A stretch of 64,000 nucleotides of DNA, from assembly GCF_003363015.1 (NCBI RefSeq), contig NZ_QRAP01000005.1, forward strand, positions 186,001 to 250,000. The letters are read 5' to 3'. Positions 8,911 to 17,923 of this stretch are shown one piece after another; the stretch's first letter is position 1; each line of letters starts with the position of its first letter. The DNA is from Enterobacillus tribolii (GTDB taxonomy: Bacteria; Pseudomonadota; Gammaproteobacteria; Enterobacterales; Enterobacteriaceae). A program made the position numbers and the translations under genes. Under the pieces are notes generated by a model that saw only the letters and a list, made by a program, of their open reading frames with translations, did not search any database and was not told the origin of the DNA.

Positions 8911-9038
8911 AGATTTCCAAAATATACCAGTGTGCATTAATAAATAAATGCCTTACTCTCCGTAAAGCAATAATGACTATAGCGTCACAATTAACACACA
9001 CCAGCGGGAATGAATCATATTCCGCGATTTTTCTAACT

Positions 9039-9626
9039 TTAGTTTATTGTTTCACGCATTGCACTTTTGGGACGAAAAGCTGCTACTACGTCGCGGTGCG
9101 TCTCCACATAAGGCCCTTCCAGCAACTGGATGCAATACGGCACACTGGCGAAAATTCCGTGGACGATCGTTTTGCCTTCCGCATCTTTCAGGCCTTCCAG
9201 CGTTTCCTGAATTGACTTCGGCTGCCCCGGTAAATTGATAATCAACGCCTGTTTACGAATCACGCCCACCTGACGCGACAAAATCGCCGTCGGCACAAAT
9301 TGCAGACTAATCTGACGCATCTGTTCGCCGAATCCCGGCATTATCCGGTCAGCCACCGCCAGCGTCGCATCCGGCGTGACGTCGCGCCGGGCCGGCCCCG
9401 TACCGCCGGTCGTCAACACCAGATGGCAACCCATTTCATCCACCAGCTCACACAGCGTCTGTTCAATCATCACCTGATCATCGGGAATCAACCGCGTCTC
9501 CACGCGGTACGGCGTCGCCAGGGCTTTCTCCAGCCATGCCTTCAGGGCTGGCAGCCCTTTATCCTGATAAACCCCGCTGGAAGCGCGATCGGAGATAGAA
9601 ACCAGACCTATGCGTAATGTATTCAT
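9039..9626 (-). CDS. mogA: Molybdopterin adenylyltransferase MogA
   Basis: Adenylylates molybdopterin with ATP before molybdate insertion by MoeA; cytosolic. It has 195 residues, the same as E. coli, and near-identical core segments: SISDRASSGVYQDKG, LVLTTGGTGPARRDVTPDAT (MoCF-binding loop) and IINLPGQPKSIQETLEG. The start MNTLRIGLVS is chosen because it matches MogA. It overlaps the end of the upstream HAD gene by 4 bases (ATGA), suggesting translational coupling. Confidence 0.97.
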   Translation of the reverse strand: MNTLRIGLVSISDRASSGVYQDKGLPALKAWLEKALATPYRVETRLIPDDQVMIEQTLCELVDEMGCHLVLTTGGTGPARRDVTPDATLAVADRIMPGFGEQMRQISLQFVPTAILSRQVGVIRKQALIINLPGQPKSIQETLEGLKDAEGKTIVHGIFASVPYCIQLLEGPYVETHRDVVAAFRPKSAMRETIN

Positions 9627-10291
9627 ACTACAACCTCTACCCATATCCCCTGCTGTCCGGGGCCAACTTGTTGAGAGTGCAGAATGATACTATGCCAGTT
9701 GCCAATCACCACATTCGCACGTTGTAAATGGTGACGCGGCAGACGATCCGCCAGTGCGATCACCGTCATTCCCGCCGCTCTCGCCGCACGAATACCGTTT
9801 TCATCGCTTTCGATCACCAGGCAGTCCCGCGGATCGACCTGATAGTAGCGAGCCGCCATCAGGTAAGGTTCGGGATCGGGCCGACCGCTGGTGACCTGTT
9901 CCGCGCCGACCAGCAGAGGCGGCGCTTCCAGGCCGGCCTGCGCCATGCGCGCGTGCGCCACGTTCCCCGACGCCTGAGTCACCACGCCCCAGGGGGTACC
10001 GGCCAACGCATCCAGCAGCGCTCTGGCGCCGGCGCGCAGCTTGCTGTAGCGCCCGGCAGCGTCATACAGCGCCGCCTCCAGGGCATGGCTTTCATTGTCA
10101 GCATTAAGCTGCGGATCAACGGATTTCAGGATCTCCTGGATCCGCTGGCTGTGAATACGGTGAGCGAAGGATGAAAAATCCAGGCCGCGCTGTTGTGCCC
10201 ACTGGCGCCAGATTTGATCAATCTCCGCCCCCGTGTCCAACAGGGCACCGTCCAAATCAAGAAATACGGCGGCAACGTGTTTTTTCCACAT
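9623..10291 (-). CDS. HAD-superfamily sugar-phosphatase-like hydrolase with altered motif I
   Basis: A 222-residue haloacid dehalogenase-type protein similar in layout to E. coli YfbT (HxpA). Motif I reads VFLDLDGALLDTG (residues 9-21); the usual Thr of DxDGT is Ala. Motif II is VVTQASGN (about 103-110), the motif III lysine region is SGRPDPEPYL (about 134-143, Arg where Lys is common) and motif IV is LVIESDENGIRAARAAGM. The nucleophile Asp and the general acid Asp are kept, but the T-to-A and K-to-R changes may weaken catalysis. Strong ribosome site (AAGGAGG). Overlaps mogA by 4 bases. Substrate unknown. Confidence 0.8.
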   Translation of the reverse strand: MWKKHVAAVFLDLDGALLDTGAEIDQIWRQWAQQRGLDFSSFAHRIHSQRIQEILKSVDPQLNADNESHALEAALYDAAGRYSKLRAGARALLDALAGTPWGVVTQASGNVAHARMAQAGLEAPPLLVGAEQVTSGRPDPEPYLMAARYYQVDPRDCLVIESDENGIRAARAAGMTVIALADRLPRHHLQRANVVIGNWHSIILHSQQVGPGQQGIWVEVVV

Positions 10292-10398
10292 ACTCCGGTC
10301 CTCCTTAATATGTCGATTGCTACATCCTTCAGGGTAAACCTAACCGACGAATGAGGCAAAACCGGTCGTACCTCCGGCCTCCTGATGAGCGTAAAACC

Positions 10399-11631
10399 TC
10401 AGCCAACCCATTGCAGGCGGCGCATGGTTTCGGCATGCGCCTGCAGCATCGCCCTGACTTTACCGACGGTGTGCCCGCCAACAGGAATTGCGGAAGTCGC
10501 CGCCGGTGACGGCGCATTACAAACGTGAACCGTTCTGCGGGTCGTCACGAACAGAAAGTCATCGATAACCTGCCCGCTCCGGGCTATCGCCTGCGCCCGA
10601 ACGCCGGAAGGGCAAGGCTGCAAATCCTGAAGAGAGATTGACGGGCAATATCGCCGCACCGCTTTTAAATAGCTGTGTACGCATAGCGCATTTTTCATTT
10701 CATGAATTCCGGTACGCATATGCCGCCGTAATGCACGGCGCACGCCCGGCATCCCGGCCAGCTCCAGCATATCCGATAAAGAAAAATCACGCCGGCGATA
10801 CCCTTCCCGCTTGAAAGCCAATACCGCGCTGGGGCCAACAATAATGCTGCCGTCCATCGTCCGCGTCAGATGTACCCCCAGAAACGGCAGGGCGGGGTCG
10901 GGAACCGGATATATCAGGTGATTGATAAGACGATTATTTTGCGGAGAAAGGCGGTAATACTCACCGCGAAACGGGCAGATGGTAAAACCGGGATCGATAT
11001 CCAGCATTTTGACCAGCCTGTCGGCCATCAGGCCGGCGCAGCCCACCAGATAGCGGGTTTCAAACTCCGCCAGCGTGGTGCTGACCAAAACGCCTTTCAG
11101 GTTTTCATTCAGCGACCGGACCTGCGCGTTATAGAAGATCTCCCCGCCCGCCTGGCAAAACGTGCGCGCCATGACCTGCGCCATCTCAGCATAATCCACG
11201 ATGCCGCTGTCAGGGGAAAAGAGGCCGCATTTCCCCCTGATATTGGGTTCCCGCTCGCTCAGTTGCCCGGCGTCGAGCCATTCACATCCCAACCCGTTGA
11301 TCATCGCGCGCTCATGCAATCCGTGCAGGCGTTCCGTTTCAACCGCATTGGTCGCCACTAGCAGCTTGCCGCAGATGTCATAGCGAATGTTATGATCGTC
11401 ACAAAATCTCCGGGTCGCCATATTCCCGGTACGGCAAAAACGCGCTTTCAGGCTGCCCGGTAAATAATGGAGTCCCGCATGAATCACACCACTGTTGCGG
11501 CCGGTTTGGTGGCGGGCCAGCCGCGCCTCTTTTTCAAGTAAAGCAATGCGGGCTTCAGGATAGGCAGCGATGAGTTGCATAGCCGTGGAAAGGCCAACAA
11601 TACCGCCACCCACAATGATGAAATCGTACAT
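10399..11631 (-). CDS. lhgO: L-2-hydroxyglutarate dehydrogenase/oxidase LhgO
   Basis: FAD-dependent enzyme that oxidises L-2-hydroxyglutarate to 2-oxoglutarate and passes electrons to the membrane quinone pool. It has 410 residues against about 422 in E. coli. The N-terminal dinucleotide fold DFIIVGGGIVGLSTA is at 3-17, with the family motif RNSGVIHAGLHY at about 46-57, then segments such as CPFRGEYYRL and LPFLGVHLTRTMDGSIIVGP. The ATG at 11631 follows an AGGAA site. In E. coli lhgO is in the csiD operon; here it stands alone between talB and the mogA unit. Confidence 0.9.
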   Translation of the reverse strand: MYDFIIVGGGIVGLSTAMQLIAAYPEARIALLEKEARLARHQTGRNSGVIHAGLHYLPGSLKARFCRTGNMATRRFCDDHNIRYDICGKLLVATNAVETERLHGLHERAMINGLGCEWLDAGQLSEREPNIRGKCGLFSPDSGIVDYAEMAQVMARTFCQAGGEIFYNAQVRSLNENLKGVLVSTTLAEFETRYLVGCAGLMADRLVKMLDIDPGFTICPFRGEYYRLSPQNNRLINHLIYPVPDPALPFLGVHLTRTMDGSIIVGPSAVLAFKREGYRRRDFSLSDMLELAGMPGVRRALRRHMRTGIHEMKNALCVHSYLKAVRRYCPSISLQDLQPCPSGVRAQAIARSGQVIDDFLFVTTRRTVHVCNAPSPAATSAIPVGGHTVGKVRAMLQAHAETMRRLQWVG

Positions 11632-11991
11632 CAAGGAAATTCCTTAATAAAAATCTGTCACCGGCATATCGGGACTTCCCTGATCGATACAAGGCCAGAA
11701 GGAAAAGGAAATACCGGCCGTCTGGCCGGGATGTCCATACAACAAAATTTCTAATACGTTCGCCTGACAAACCTACACTCTTTTCAGTGTGAGGATTTAA
11801 CCGTAAAGCGATAAGGGTGGAAAAATGTTCCATTTTTGTGATTTCAAATACAGAACATTCCCATTGCAGAGCAACGAATACAGAAAAATGTGCTGAAGTA
11901 CAATGATTTTCATTAATGAATACAAGGGGAATGAATAAAAAACCGGCCGCAGCCGGTTTTTTCAATTCTGAAGATTTACCTGATGCCGTTA
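11632..11991. promoter_or_regulatory. lhgO upstream region with inverted repeat; talB terminator
   Basis: About 360 bases without a convincing gene. AATGTTC (11824-11830) and GAACATT (11853-11859) form a perfect 7-base inverted repeat with a 22-base spacer, a possible operator for lhgO. The right end holds the talB terminator. Confidence 0.4.
11936..11963 (-). terminator. talB terminator
   Basis: AAAACCGGCC/AGCCGGTTTT-type stem flanked by A and T runs, about 30 bases after the talB stop. Confidence 0.85.
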
Positions 11992-12945
11992 TTACAGCAG
12001 GTCGGCAATCATCTTCTCGAGTTTTTCCTGGTCGATGGCGAACTTACGGATCCCTTCGGCCAGTTTATCCACCGCCATCGGGTCCTGGTTATGCTGCCAG
12101 TAGAAAGCGGCTTCCGTCAGTTTTTCCGGGCGCGCTTTCACGCTGCCGCTGAATCCCAGTTTACGCTCCACGCTTCCCTGAGTTTCAGAAAGCTCTTTAA
12201 GCAGCGCAGGCGCAATGGTCAAACGGTCGCAACCCGCCAGTTCCAGGATTTCGCCCATATTACGGAAACTTGCGCCCATCACCACGGTTTCATAACCATG
12301 TTCTTTGTAATATTGATAAATCTCGGAAACGGAAATCACGCCCGGATCTTCGTGAGCCGCATACTCTTTTTTGTCGGTGTTGGTTTTGTACCAGTCCAGG
12401 ATACGCCCGACGAACGGCGAAATCAGGTATACGCCCGCCTCAGCACAGGCGCGGGCCTGAGCGAAGGAGAACAACAGCGTCAGGTTACAGTTGATGCCTT
12501 CTTTTTCCAGTTGCTCCGCAGCGCGGATGCCCTGCCAGGTGGAGGCCAGCTTGATCAAAATGCGATCGTTGCTGATGCCGGCGTCATTGTAGAGTTTAAT
12601 CAGGCGTTTGGCTTTCGCCACGCTGGCGACCGTGTCGTAGGAAAGGCGCGCGTCAACTTCAGTTGAGATACGGCCCGGAACCAGCTTCAGAATTTCGAGA
12701 CCAATGTTTACTGCCAGTTTATCGGTCGCGTCCACCACCTGCTGCGCTTTGTCGCTGCTCTGCCCGCGCGCCCAGGCGATTGCTTCGTCAATCAGCTTGC
12801 GGTATTCGGGGATCTGAGCGGCATTCAGAATCAGGGAAGGGTTGGTCGTCGCGTCCTGGGGTTGATACAGCTTCATCGCGGCGATATCGCCGGTATCGGC
12901 AACAACGGTGGTCAACTGGCGTAGGGAGGTCAATTTATCGGTCAT
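11992..12945 (-). CDS. talB: Transaldolase TalB
   Basis: Pentose-phosphate enzyme moving a dihydroxyacetone unit between sedoheptulose-7-phosphate and glyceraldehyde-3-phosphate. It has 317 residues, as in E. coli. The N-terminus [20 protein letters not shown] fixes the start, and [10 protein letters not shown] (about 31-40) is the first signature. The Schiff-base lysine lies in [16 protein letters not shown] (about 130-145). Frame extends nine codons upstream, but this start matches the family. Confidence 0.97.
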   Translation of the reverse strand: MTDKLTSLRQLTTVVADTGDIAAMKLYQPQDATTNPSLILNAAQIPEYRKLIDEAIAWARGQSSDKAQQVVDATDKLAVNIGLEILKLVPGRISTEVDARLSYDTVASVAKAKRLIKLYNDAGISNDRILIKLASTWQGIRAAEQLEKEGINCNLTLLFSFAQARACAEAGVYLISPFVGRILDWYKTNTDKKEYAAHEDPGVISVSEIYQYYKEHGYETVVMGASFRNMGEILELAGCDRLTIAPALLKELSETQGSVERKLGFSGSVKARPEKLTEAAFYWQHNQDPMAVDKLAEGIRKFAIDQEKLEKMIADLL

Positions 12946-13352
12946 GATTAGCGTTTCCATTAGTTGGAGCATAAAGCCATGATTACGGGCCTGTTAAGAC
13001 AATAACACCGCCCGGTATCTGAAGTGTTGGCTGCTATGACTTGCCTGGAAAGAGATGATAACACGCGCGTCCGCATGCGCAAGGCACGAAATCTGCCATA
13101 AAACCTATCACTTTTATCGGTTTTGTTATCACGATAACAAGAAGACGCGTAAAACCATTTTGCCAGTGAAATCCGTCTGTTTATTCAGACAAAAAAGAAA
13201 TAATAACGTATTGTTTTTGCATCATACGTCATATTAACTAAGGATTATCTTATTCATGGTATAATCCGCTTGTCGTAAGGTCGGCAACTGCCGCTTTATT
13301 ACTTGCCGTGTGTGAGCACCATGAAAAAGCCAGAGCAAAAAGGAAATCGTCA
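12946..13352. promoter_or_regulatory. talB/symporter divergent intergenic region
   Basis: About 400 bases, AT-rich. The clearest element is an extended -10 (TGGTATAAT, 13257-13265) reading toward the symporter. A 60-codon frame here has no ribosome site and no recognisable product. Confidence 0.4.
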
Positions 13353-14771
13353 GTGGTCGAATTGGTCAATCTTATCAACAACATTCTCTGGGGCTCCGTA
13401 CTTATCTATTTATTACTTGGGTCCGGAATTTACTTCACGCTCCGCAGTCGTTTTATTCAACTCCGCCATTTCGGCCACATGTTTTCGGTTCTCAGGAACA
13501 GCAATAATGTCAGCGGCACCGGTATCTCTTCTTTTCAGGCGCTTTGCACCAGCCTGGCGGCGCGCGTAGGTACCGGCAACCTGACGGGCGTGGCCATCGC
13601 GCTGACGGCAGGCGGCCCCGGCGCCATTTTCTGGATGTGGCTGGTCGCCCTGATCGGTATGTCGACATCCTTTATTGAGAGCACCCTCGCCCAGCTGTAT
13701 AAAACGAAAGATAAGCACGGCAACTACCGCGGCGGCCCTGCGTACTACATGGAACGCGGCCTCGGTATGCGTTGGATGGGCGTACTGTTTTCCGTTTTCC
13801 TGATCATCGCTTTCGGCCTGGTGTTCAATGCGGTGCAGGCCAACGCTATCGCCCAGGCCAGCTATATGGCGTTCGGCCTGAATCCGGCCTATGTTGGCCT
13901 CGGGCTGATGATACTCAGCGGCCTGGTGATTTTTGGCGGGTTGCGCGCGGTAGCAAAAACCGCAGAAAAAATCGTCCCGATAATGGCTATCGCCTACCTG
14001 CTGCTTGCGCTGTGGATTACCGGCCAGCATCTGGACAGACTCCCCGCGATTCTGATGCTGATTTTCAAAAGCGCCTTCGGCCTGCAGGAGGCGGTTACCG
14101 GCACCGCGGCCTACACGATATCCCAGGCGCTGAGCATAGGCGTGCAACGCGGCCTGTTTTCCAACGAAGCCGGCATGGGTTCAGCCCCCAACGCGGCGGC
14201 CTGCGCCAATCCGTATCCGCCTCATCCCGCCTCACAGGGGTTCGTGCAAATGTTCGGCGTCTTTATCGATACCATCGTGATTTGCACCGCCACGGCAGCC
14301 ATCATTCTCTCTTCCGGTTTGTTGAATGACGGCATCAGCAGCATTAAAGGTATCGAAATTACGCAAAAGGCCATGTCCATGGCGGTAGGCGGTTGGGGGA
14401 ATATTTTTATCGCCGTGGCGATTTTCTTTTTTGCCTTTACCTCTATCATCGCGAATTACGCGTATGCCGAAAATAACCTGGTGTTTCTGGAGCACAACCA
14501 CACCAGCGGACTGCTGCTCTTTCGCTGCGGCGCGCTCGGAATGGTGATGTTCGGCGCGCTGGCCGAAATGCCATTGGTCTGGAAAATGGCGGACGTTTCC
14601 ATGGCGCTGATGGCCATCTGCAACCTCATCGCCATCTTGTTGCTTTCCGGCGTCGCCCTCCGGCTGTGCCATGACTACAACCGTCAGCGCCAGCTCGGTA
14701 AAATGCCGGTATTCGATATTAACCAGTTCCCCGATCTCAAGCCGCAGGTCGAGCCGGGGATCTGGGATTAA
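13353..14771 (+). CDS. yaaJ: Sodium:alanine/glycine symporter family protein (YaaJ-like)
   Basis: Inner-membrane amino acid carrier of the AGCS family, 472 residues against 476 in E. coli YaaJ, in the same place between talB and yaaA. About ten membrane helices. Typical family segments are SSFQALCTSLAARVGTGNLTG (split below: FQALCTSLAARVGTGN), GGPGAIFWMWLVALIGM, YRGGPAYYMERGLGMRWMG and GLFSNEAGMGSAPNAAA. The GTG start is chosen because AAGGA lies 9 bases upstream and the protein then begins VELVNLINNILWGS like YaaJ; the frame is open to 13308. Substrate probably alanine and/or glycine with sodium. Confidence 0.9.
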   Translation: MVELVNLINNILWGSVLIYLLLGSGIYFTLRSRFIQLRHFGHMFSVLRNSNNVSGTGISSFQALCTSLAARVGTGNLTGVAIALTAGGPGAIFWMWLVALIGMSTSFIESTLAQLYKTKDKHGNYRGGPAYYMERGLGMRWMGVLFSVFLIIAFGLVFNAVQANAIAQASYMAFGLNPAYVGLGLMILSGLVIFGGLRAVAKTAEKIVPIMAIAYLLLALWITGQHLDRLPAILMLIFKSAFGLQEAVTGTAAYTISQALSIGVQRGLFSNEAGMGSAPNAAACANPYPPHPASQGFVQMFGVFIDTIVICTATAAIILSSGLLNDGISSIKGIEITQKAMSMAVGGWGNIFIAVAIFFFAFTSIIANYAYAENNLVFLEHNHTSGLLLFRCGALGMVMFGALAEMPLVWKMADVSMALMAICNLIAILLLSGVALRLCHDYNRQRQLGKMPVFDINQFPDLKPQVEPGIWD

Positions 14772-14781
14772 ATCACCAGTA

Positions 14782-14799
14782 GGGCGGCACAGGCCGCCC
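14782..14799 (+). terminator. Hairpin after the symporter gene
   Basis: GGGCGGC/GCCGCCC stem with an ACAG loop ten bases after the stop. The following T stretch is weak, so termination is only probable. Confidence 0.55.
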
Positions 14800-14882
14800 C
14801 TTATCCTATCAAAACGATAGATCCCCCTTCCCGCACGTTTTTGTTACAGTAATGCATCAAATTCGCATTACAGGACGCCGCC

Positions 14883-15662
14883 ATGCTGATCATCATTTCA
14901 CCGGCCAAAACGCTGGACTACGAAAGCCCGCTTCCGACTTCCCGCTATACCCAGCCGGAACTGCTCGACTACTCTGCCCGGCTGATGAAATATTGCCGTA
15001 AGCTGACCCCGGCCCAGATCGCCAGCCTGATGAAAATCAGCGATAAACTGGCCGGGCTGAATGCGGCGCGCTTTGCAGAATGGCATCCCGACTTCACGCC
15101 GGACAACGCCCGCCCAGCCCTGCTGGCGTTCAAGGGCGACGTCTATACCGGGTTACAGGCTGGGGATTTCAGCGAAGAGGACTTTGATTTCGCTCAGCAG
15201 CACCTGCGGATGCTGTCAGGGCTTTACGGCGTGCTGCGTCCGCTTGACCTGATGCAGCCTTACCGCCTGGAAATGGGCATCAAACTGCACAACGACAGCG
15301 GCGACGATCTCTATAGCTTCTGGGGCGACGTACCGACGCAAAAACTGAACCAGGCATTGCTGGCGCAAAAAGACGATATCCTGATCAATCTGGCCTCTGA
15401 CGAATACTTCAAGGCGGTCAAACCGGCCAAGGTGAAGGGGTCGCTGATTAAACCCGTATTCCTGGATGAGAAGAACGGCCAGTTTAAAGTCATCAGCTTC
15501 CATGCCAAAAAAGCGCGCGGACTCATGAGCCGTTTCATTATCAAAAACCGCCTGACCCAACCTGAACAGCTGAAGGATTTTGACTCGGCAGGATACTTTT
15601 TCGACAGTGAGAAAGAGACGTCAGCGGCCCGCGAGTTAATCTTTAAACGTCACGAACGCTGA
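14883..15662 (+). CDS. yaaA: Peroxide-stress protein YaaA
   Basis: DUF328/UPF0246 protein of 259 residues that in E. coli lowers free iron and protects DNA under hydrogen peroxide stress. Opens [17 protein letters not shown], the family hallmark, and keeps [35 protein letters not shown] (shown in part) and [16 protein letters not shown]. Convergent with thrC as in E. coli, without the yaaX gene between them. Confidence 0.96.
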   Translation: MLIIISPAKTLDYESPLPTSRYTQPELLDYSARLMKYCRKLTPAQIASLMKISDKLAGLNAARFAEWHPDFTPDNARPALLAFKGDVYTGLQAGDFSEEDFDFAQQHLRMLSGLYGVLRPLDLMQPYRLEMGIKLHNDSGDDLYSFWGDVPTQKLNQALLAQKDDILINLASDEYFKAVKPAKVKGSLIKPVFLDEKNGQFKVISFHAKKARGLMSRFIIKNRLTQPEQLKDFDSAGYFFDSEKETSAARELIFKRHER

Positions 15663-15667
15663 TCGGG

Positions 15668-15693
15668 TTATCCCGGCCAGTTGGCCGGGATAA
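15668..15693. terminator. Bidirectional terminator between yaaA and the thr operon
   Basis: Perfect 12-base stem TTATCCCGGCCA/TGGCCGGGATAA with a 2-base gap, located between two convergent transcription units. Confidence 0.75.
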
Positions 15694-15702
15694 TCAGGAT
15701 AC

Positions 15703-16989
15703 TCAGGCTTTCTGCGTCAGGAACGTGCGTAACTGCGCGAAATCCGGCTGCATTGTGTGCGACAGCAGCGGCATATCCGCCCGCTCGGCCAGCTCGGCAG
15801 GAAGCGAAATTTCACGCTGCAATATCTCTTCCACCACTTCCTTAAACTTAGCCGGATGCGCCGTACCCAGAAACAGGCCGAATTCGCCCGGCTGGAGCGT
15901 ATCGCGCAGCAAACGGTAAGCGATGGCCGCGTGCGGCTCGGAAATGTAGCCCAACATCGCCATTTCGCGCACGGTATCTTTGGTGACCGTGTCAGAAACC
16001 GCACCGCTCGCCAGATCCTTCAGTTGCCAAATCTTACGGCGGAACAGTTCCTCCACGCGCGGCCAGTTGTTCGGCTGGCTGACGTCCATCGCATTCGACA
16101 ACGTCGCCACCGTCGCATGCGGCTGCCATGCGCCGCTGGCCAGGAAGCGCGGCACGGTATCATTCGCGTTGGTTGCGGCAATGAAGCGTTTCACCGGCAG
16201 GCCGAGGGATTTCGCCAGCAGGCCCGCGGTCAGATCGCCGAAGTTACCGCTGGGCACCGACACCACCAGCTGGTTGCGGGCCTCCTGAGGCAATTGCGCC
16301 ACCGCCTCGAAGTAATAGCATACCTGAGCCAGCAACCGGCTGATGTTGATAGAGTTCGCCGAGTTCAGCCCAATCGCCGTTTTCAGCTCTTCATCGTCAA
16401 ACGCCTGCTTCACCAACGCCTGGCAGGCATCAAAGTCTCCCTCGATGGCAATGGTCTGAATGTTGCCGCCCAGCGTACAGAACAATTTCTCCTGCAACGG
16501 GCTGATTTTGCCGCGCGGATAAAGGATCACCACCCGCACGTTTTCCAGGCCGTAAAACGCATGCGCCACCGCCGCGCCGGTGTCGCCGGATGTCGCGGTC
16601 AGAATGGTCACCGGCTCGCCGCCGGCCACTTCCTGGAGCATCTGCGCCATAAAACGACCGCCGAAATCTTTGAATGCCAGCGTCGGGCCGTGAAACAGCT
16701 CAAGAGAATAAATATCCGGTTCAACCTTTGCGACCGGCGCAGGGAAAGTAAACGCCGCCCCTATCCGCTTTTTCAGCGTCTCTTCGGAGAACTCATCGCC
16801 CAGATAAGCACCGAGGATCTGCGCGCTGCGGGTGACGAAATCCAGCTTCAGCAGACGATCGATCTCCGTTAATTCAAACTCCGGCAACTCCAGCGGGAAA
16901 TACAGCCCCTGCTGCGAACCTAACCCTTTTCTTACCGCCTGTGCGAAGCTGACCTGCTCGTTGTGATCTTTCAGATTATAAAGTTTCAT
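15703..16989 (-). CDS. thrC: Threonine synthase ThrC
   Basis: Last enzyme of threonine synthesis: PLP-dependent conversion of O-phosphohomoserine to threonine. It has 428 residues, as in E. coli. Starts MKLYNLKDHNEQVSFAQAVR. The PLP lysine is in LFHGPTLAFKDFGGRFMAQ (about 98-116) and the phosphate-binding loop is TATSGDTGAAVAHAF. Third gene of thrABC, 3 bases after thrB. Confidence 0.98.
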   Translation of the reverse strand: MKLYNLKDHNEQVSFAQAVRKGLGSQQGLYFPLELPEFELTEIDRLLKLDFVTRSAQILGAYLGDEFSEETLKKRIGAAFTFPAPVAKVEPDIYSLELFHGPTLAFKDFGGRFMAQMLQEVAGGEPVTILTATSGDTGAAVAHAFYGLENVRVVILYPRGKISPLQEKLFCTLGGNIQTIAIEGDFDACQALVKQAFDDEELKTAIGLNSANSINISRLLAQVCYYFEAVAQLPQEARNQLVVSVPSGNFGDLTAGLLAKSLGLPVKRFIAATNANDTVPRFLASGAWQPHATVATLSNAMDVSQPNNWPRVEELFRRKIWQLKDLASGAVSDTVTKDTVREMAMLGYISEPHAAIAYRLLRDTLQPGEFGLFLGTAHPAKFKEVVEEILQREISLPAELAERADMPLLSHTMQPDFAQLRTFLTQKA

Positions 16990-16992
16990 GCA

Positions 16993-17922
16993 TTATCCCA
17001 GTCGTCTTGCGCCTGCGGTATCCAGACGGCAAATGTGAACAAATCCCTCATCATTTTGCAGATAGTTGGCTTCCAGCCAATGCGCCATACGCTGCGCGGT
17101 ATCCGGTTGATCGCAAATGGCGAACAGCGTCGGACCTGAGCCAGAGATCCCGCAGGCCAGCGCCCCGATCTCCTGCGCCGCCTGGCGCGCCTGGGAAAAT
17201 CCCGGCAGCAGGCGCGTACGATACGGCTCAGCGATAACGTCTTTCATTAATTTCGCCGCCAGCGCCGGCTGGCGGGTATGGCAGGCATGAATAAAGCCGG
17301 CCAGATAACGGCCGTGGCTGATACAGTCCTGGCGCCGGTACTGCGCGGGCAGAATCGCACGCGCCTCCGCCGTAGACACCTTAATGCCCGGATACGCCAT
17401 CACCCACAGCCAGTCATCAAACGCCGGAACCGGCTGGCTGATGATGCCGTTCTCCTCCAGCATCAACTGCAATCCGCCCAGATAGCAGGGCGCCACGTTG
17501 TCGTAATGCACGCTGCCGGAGATGCGCCCTTCCATCTCGCCCATCAGCGCCAGCAGCTGCGTTTCGTTGAACGGCTGTCCGGCAAACTCATTCAATGCCA
17601 TCAACGCCGCGACGACGGAGCAGGCGCTGGAGCCCAGCCCTGAGCCGATCGGCATATTTTTTTCCAGCACCATCGCTACCGGCAGCGGTTTCCCCAGGGC
17701 GTCGCAGAAGCGTTCCCAGCACTGATAAACGATGTTCTCTTTAGGATCGTCCGGCAGCTTGCTGACAAAGCTCCCGCGGTTCTCCAGGCTGAAGGTGTCC
17801 GCCAGCTCAACGCTGACGCAGTCACCCAGCAACGCGCCATCCACCGGAGACACCGCGGCGCCAAGCACATCAAAGCCAACGCTGACGTTGCCGATAGAGG
17901 CCGGCGCATAAATTTTGACCAT
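16993..17922 (-). CDS. thrB: Homoserine kinase ThrB
   Basis: GHMP kinase phosphorylating homoserine. It has 309 residues. Begins [21 protein letters not shown], and the GHMP ATP loop is [16 protein letters not shown] (about 90-105). Only 1 base separates it from the thrA stop, so translation is coupled. Confidence 0.98.
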   Translation of the reverse strand: MVKIYAPASIGNVSVGFDVLGAAVSPVDGALLGDCVSVELADTFSLENRGSFVSKLPDDPKENIVYQCWERFCDALGKPLPVAMVLEKNMPIGSGLGSSACSVVAALMALNEFAGQPFNETQLLALMGEMEGRISGSVHYDNVAPCYLGGLQLMLEENGIISQPVPAFDDWLWVMAYPGIKVSTAEARAILPAQYRRQDCISHGRYLAGFIHACHTRQPALAAKLMKDVIAEPYRTRLLPGFSQARQAAQEIGALACGISGSGPTLFAICDQPDTAQRMAHWLEANYLQNDEGFVHICRLDTAGARRLG

Positions 17923-17923
17923 A

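Noticed and set aside
9623-10291. HAD gene as the missing yjjG
   Set aside because: Layout is closer to YfbT-type sugar phosphatases and the location differs; I did not assign yjjG.
11555-11965. 136-codon minus-strand frame running from the talB terminator into lhgO
   Set aside because: Starts inside a terminator stem, no ribosome site, no conserved segment; overlaps the true lhgO start.
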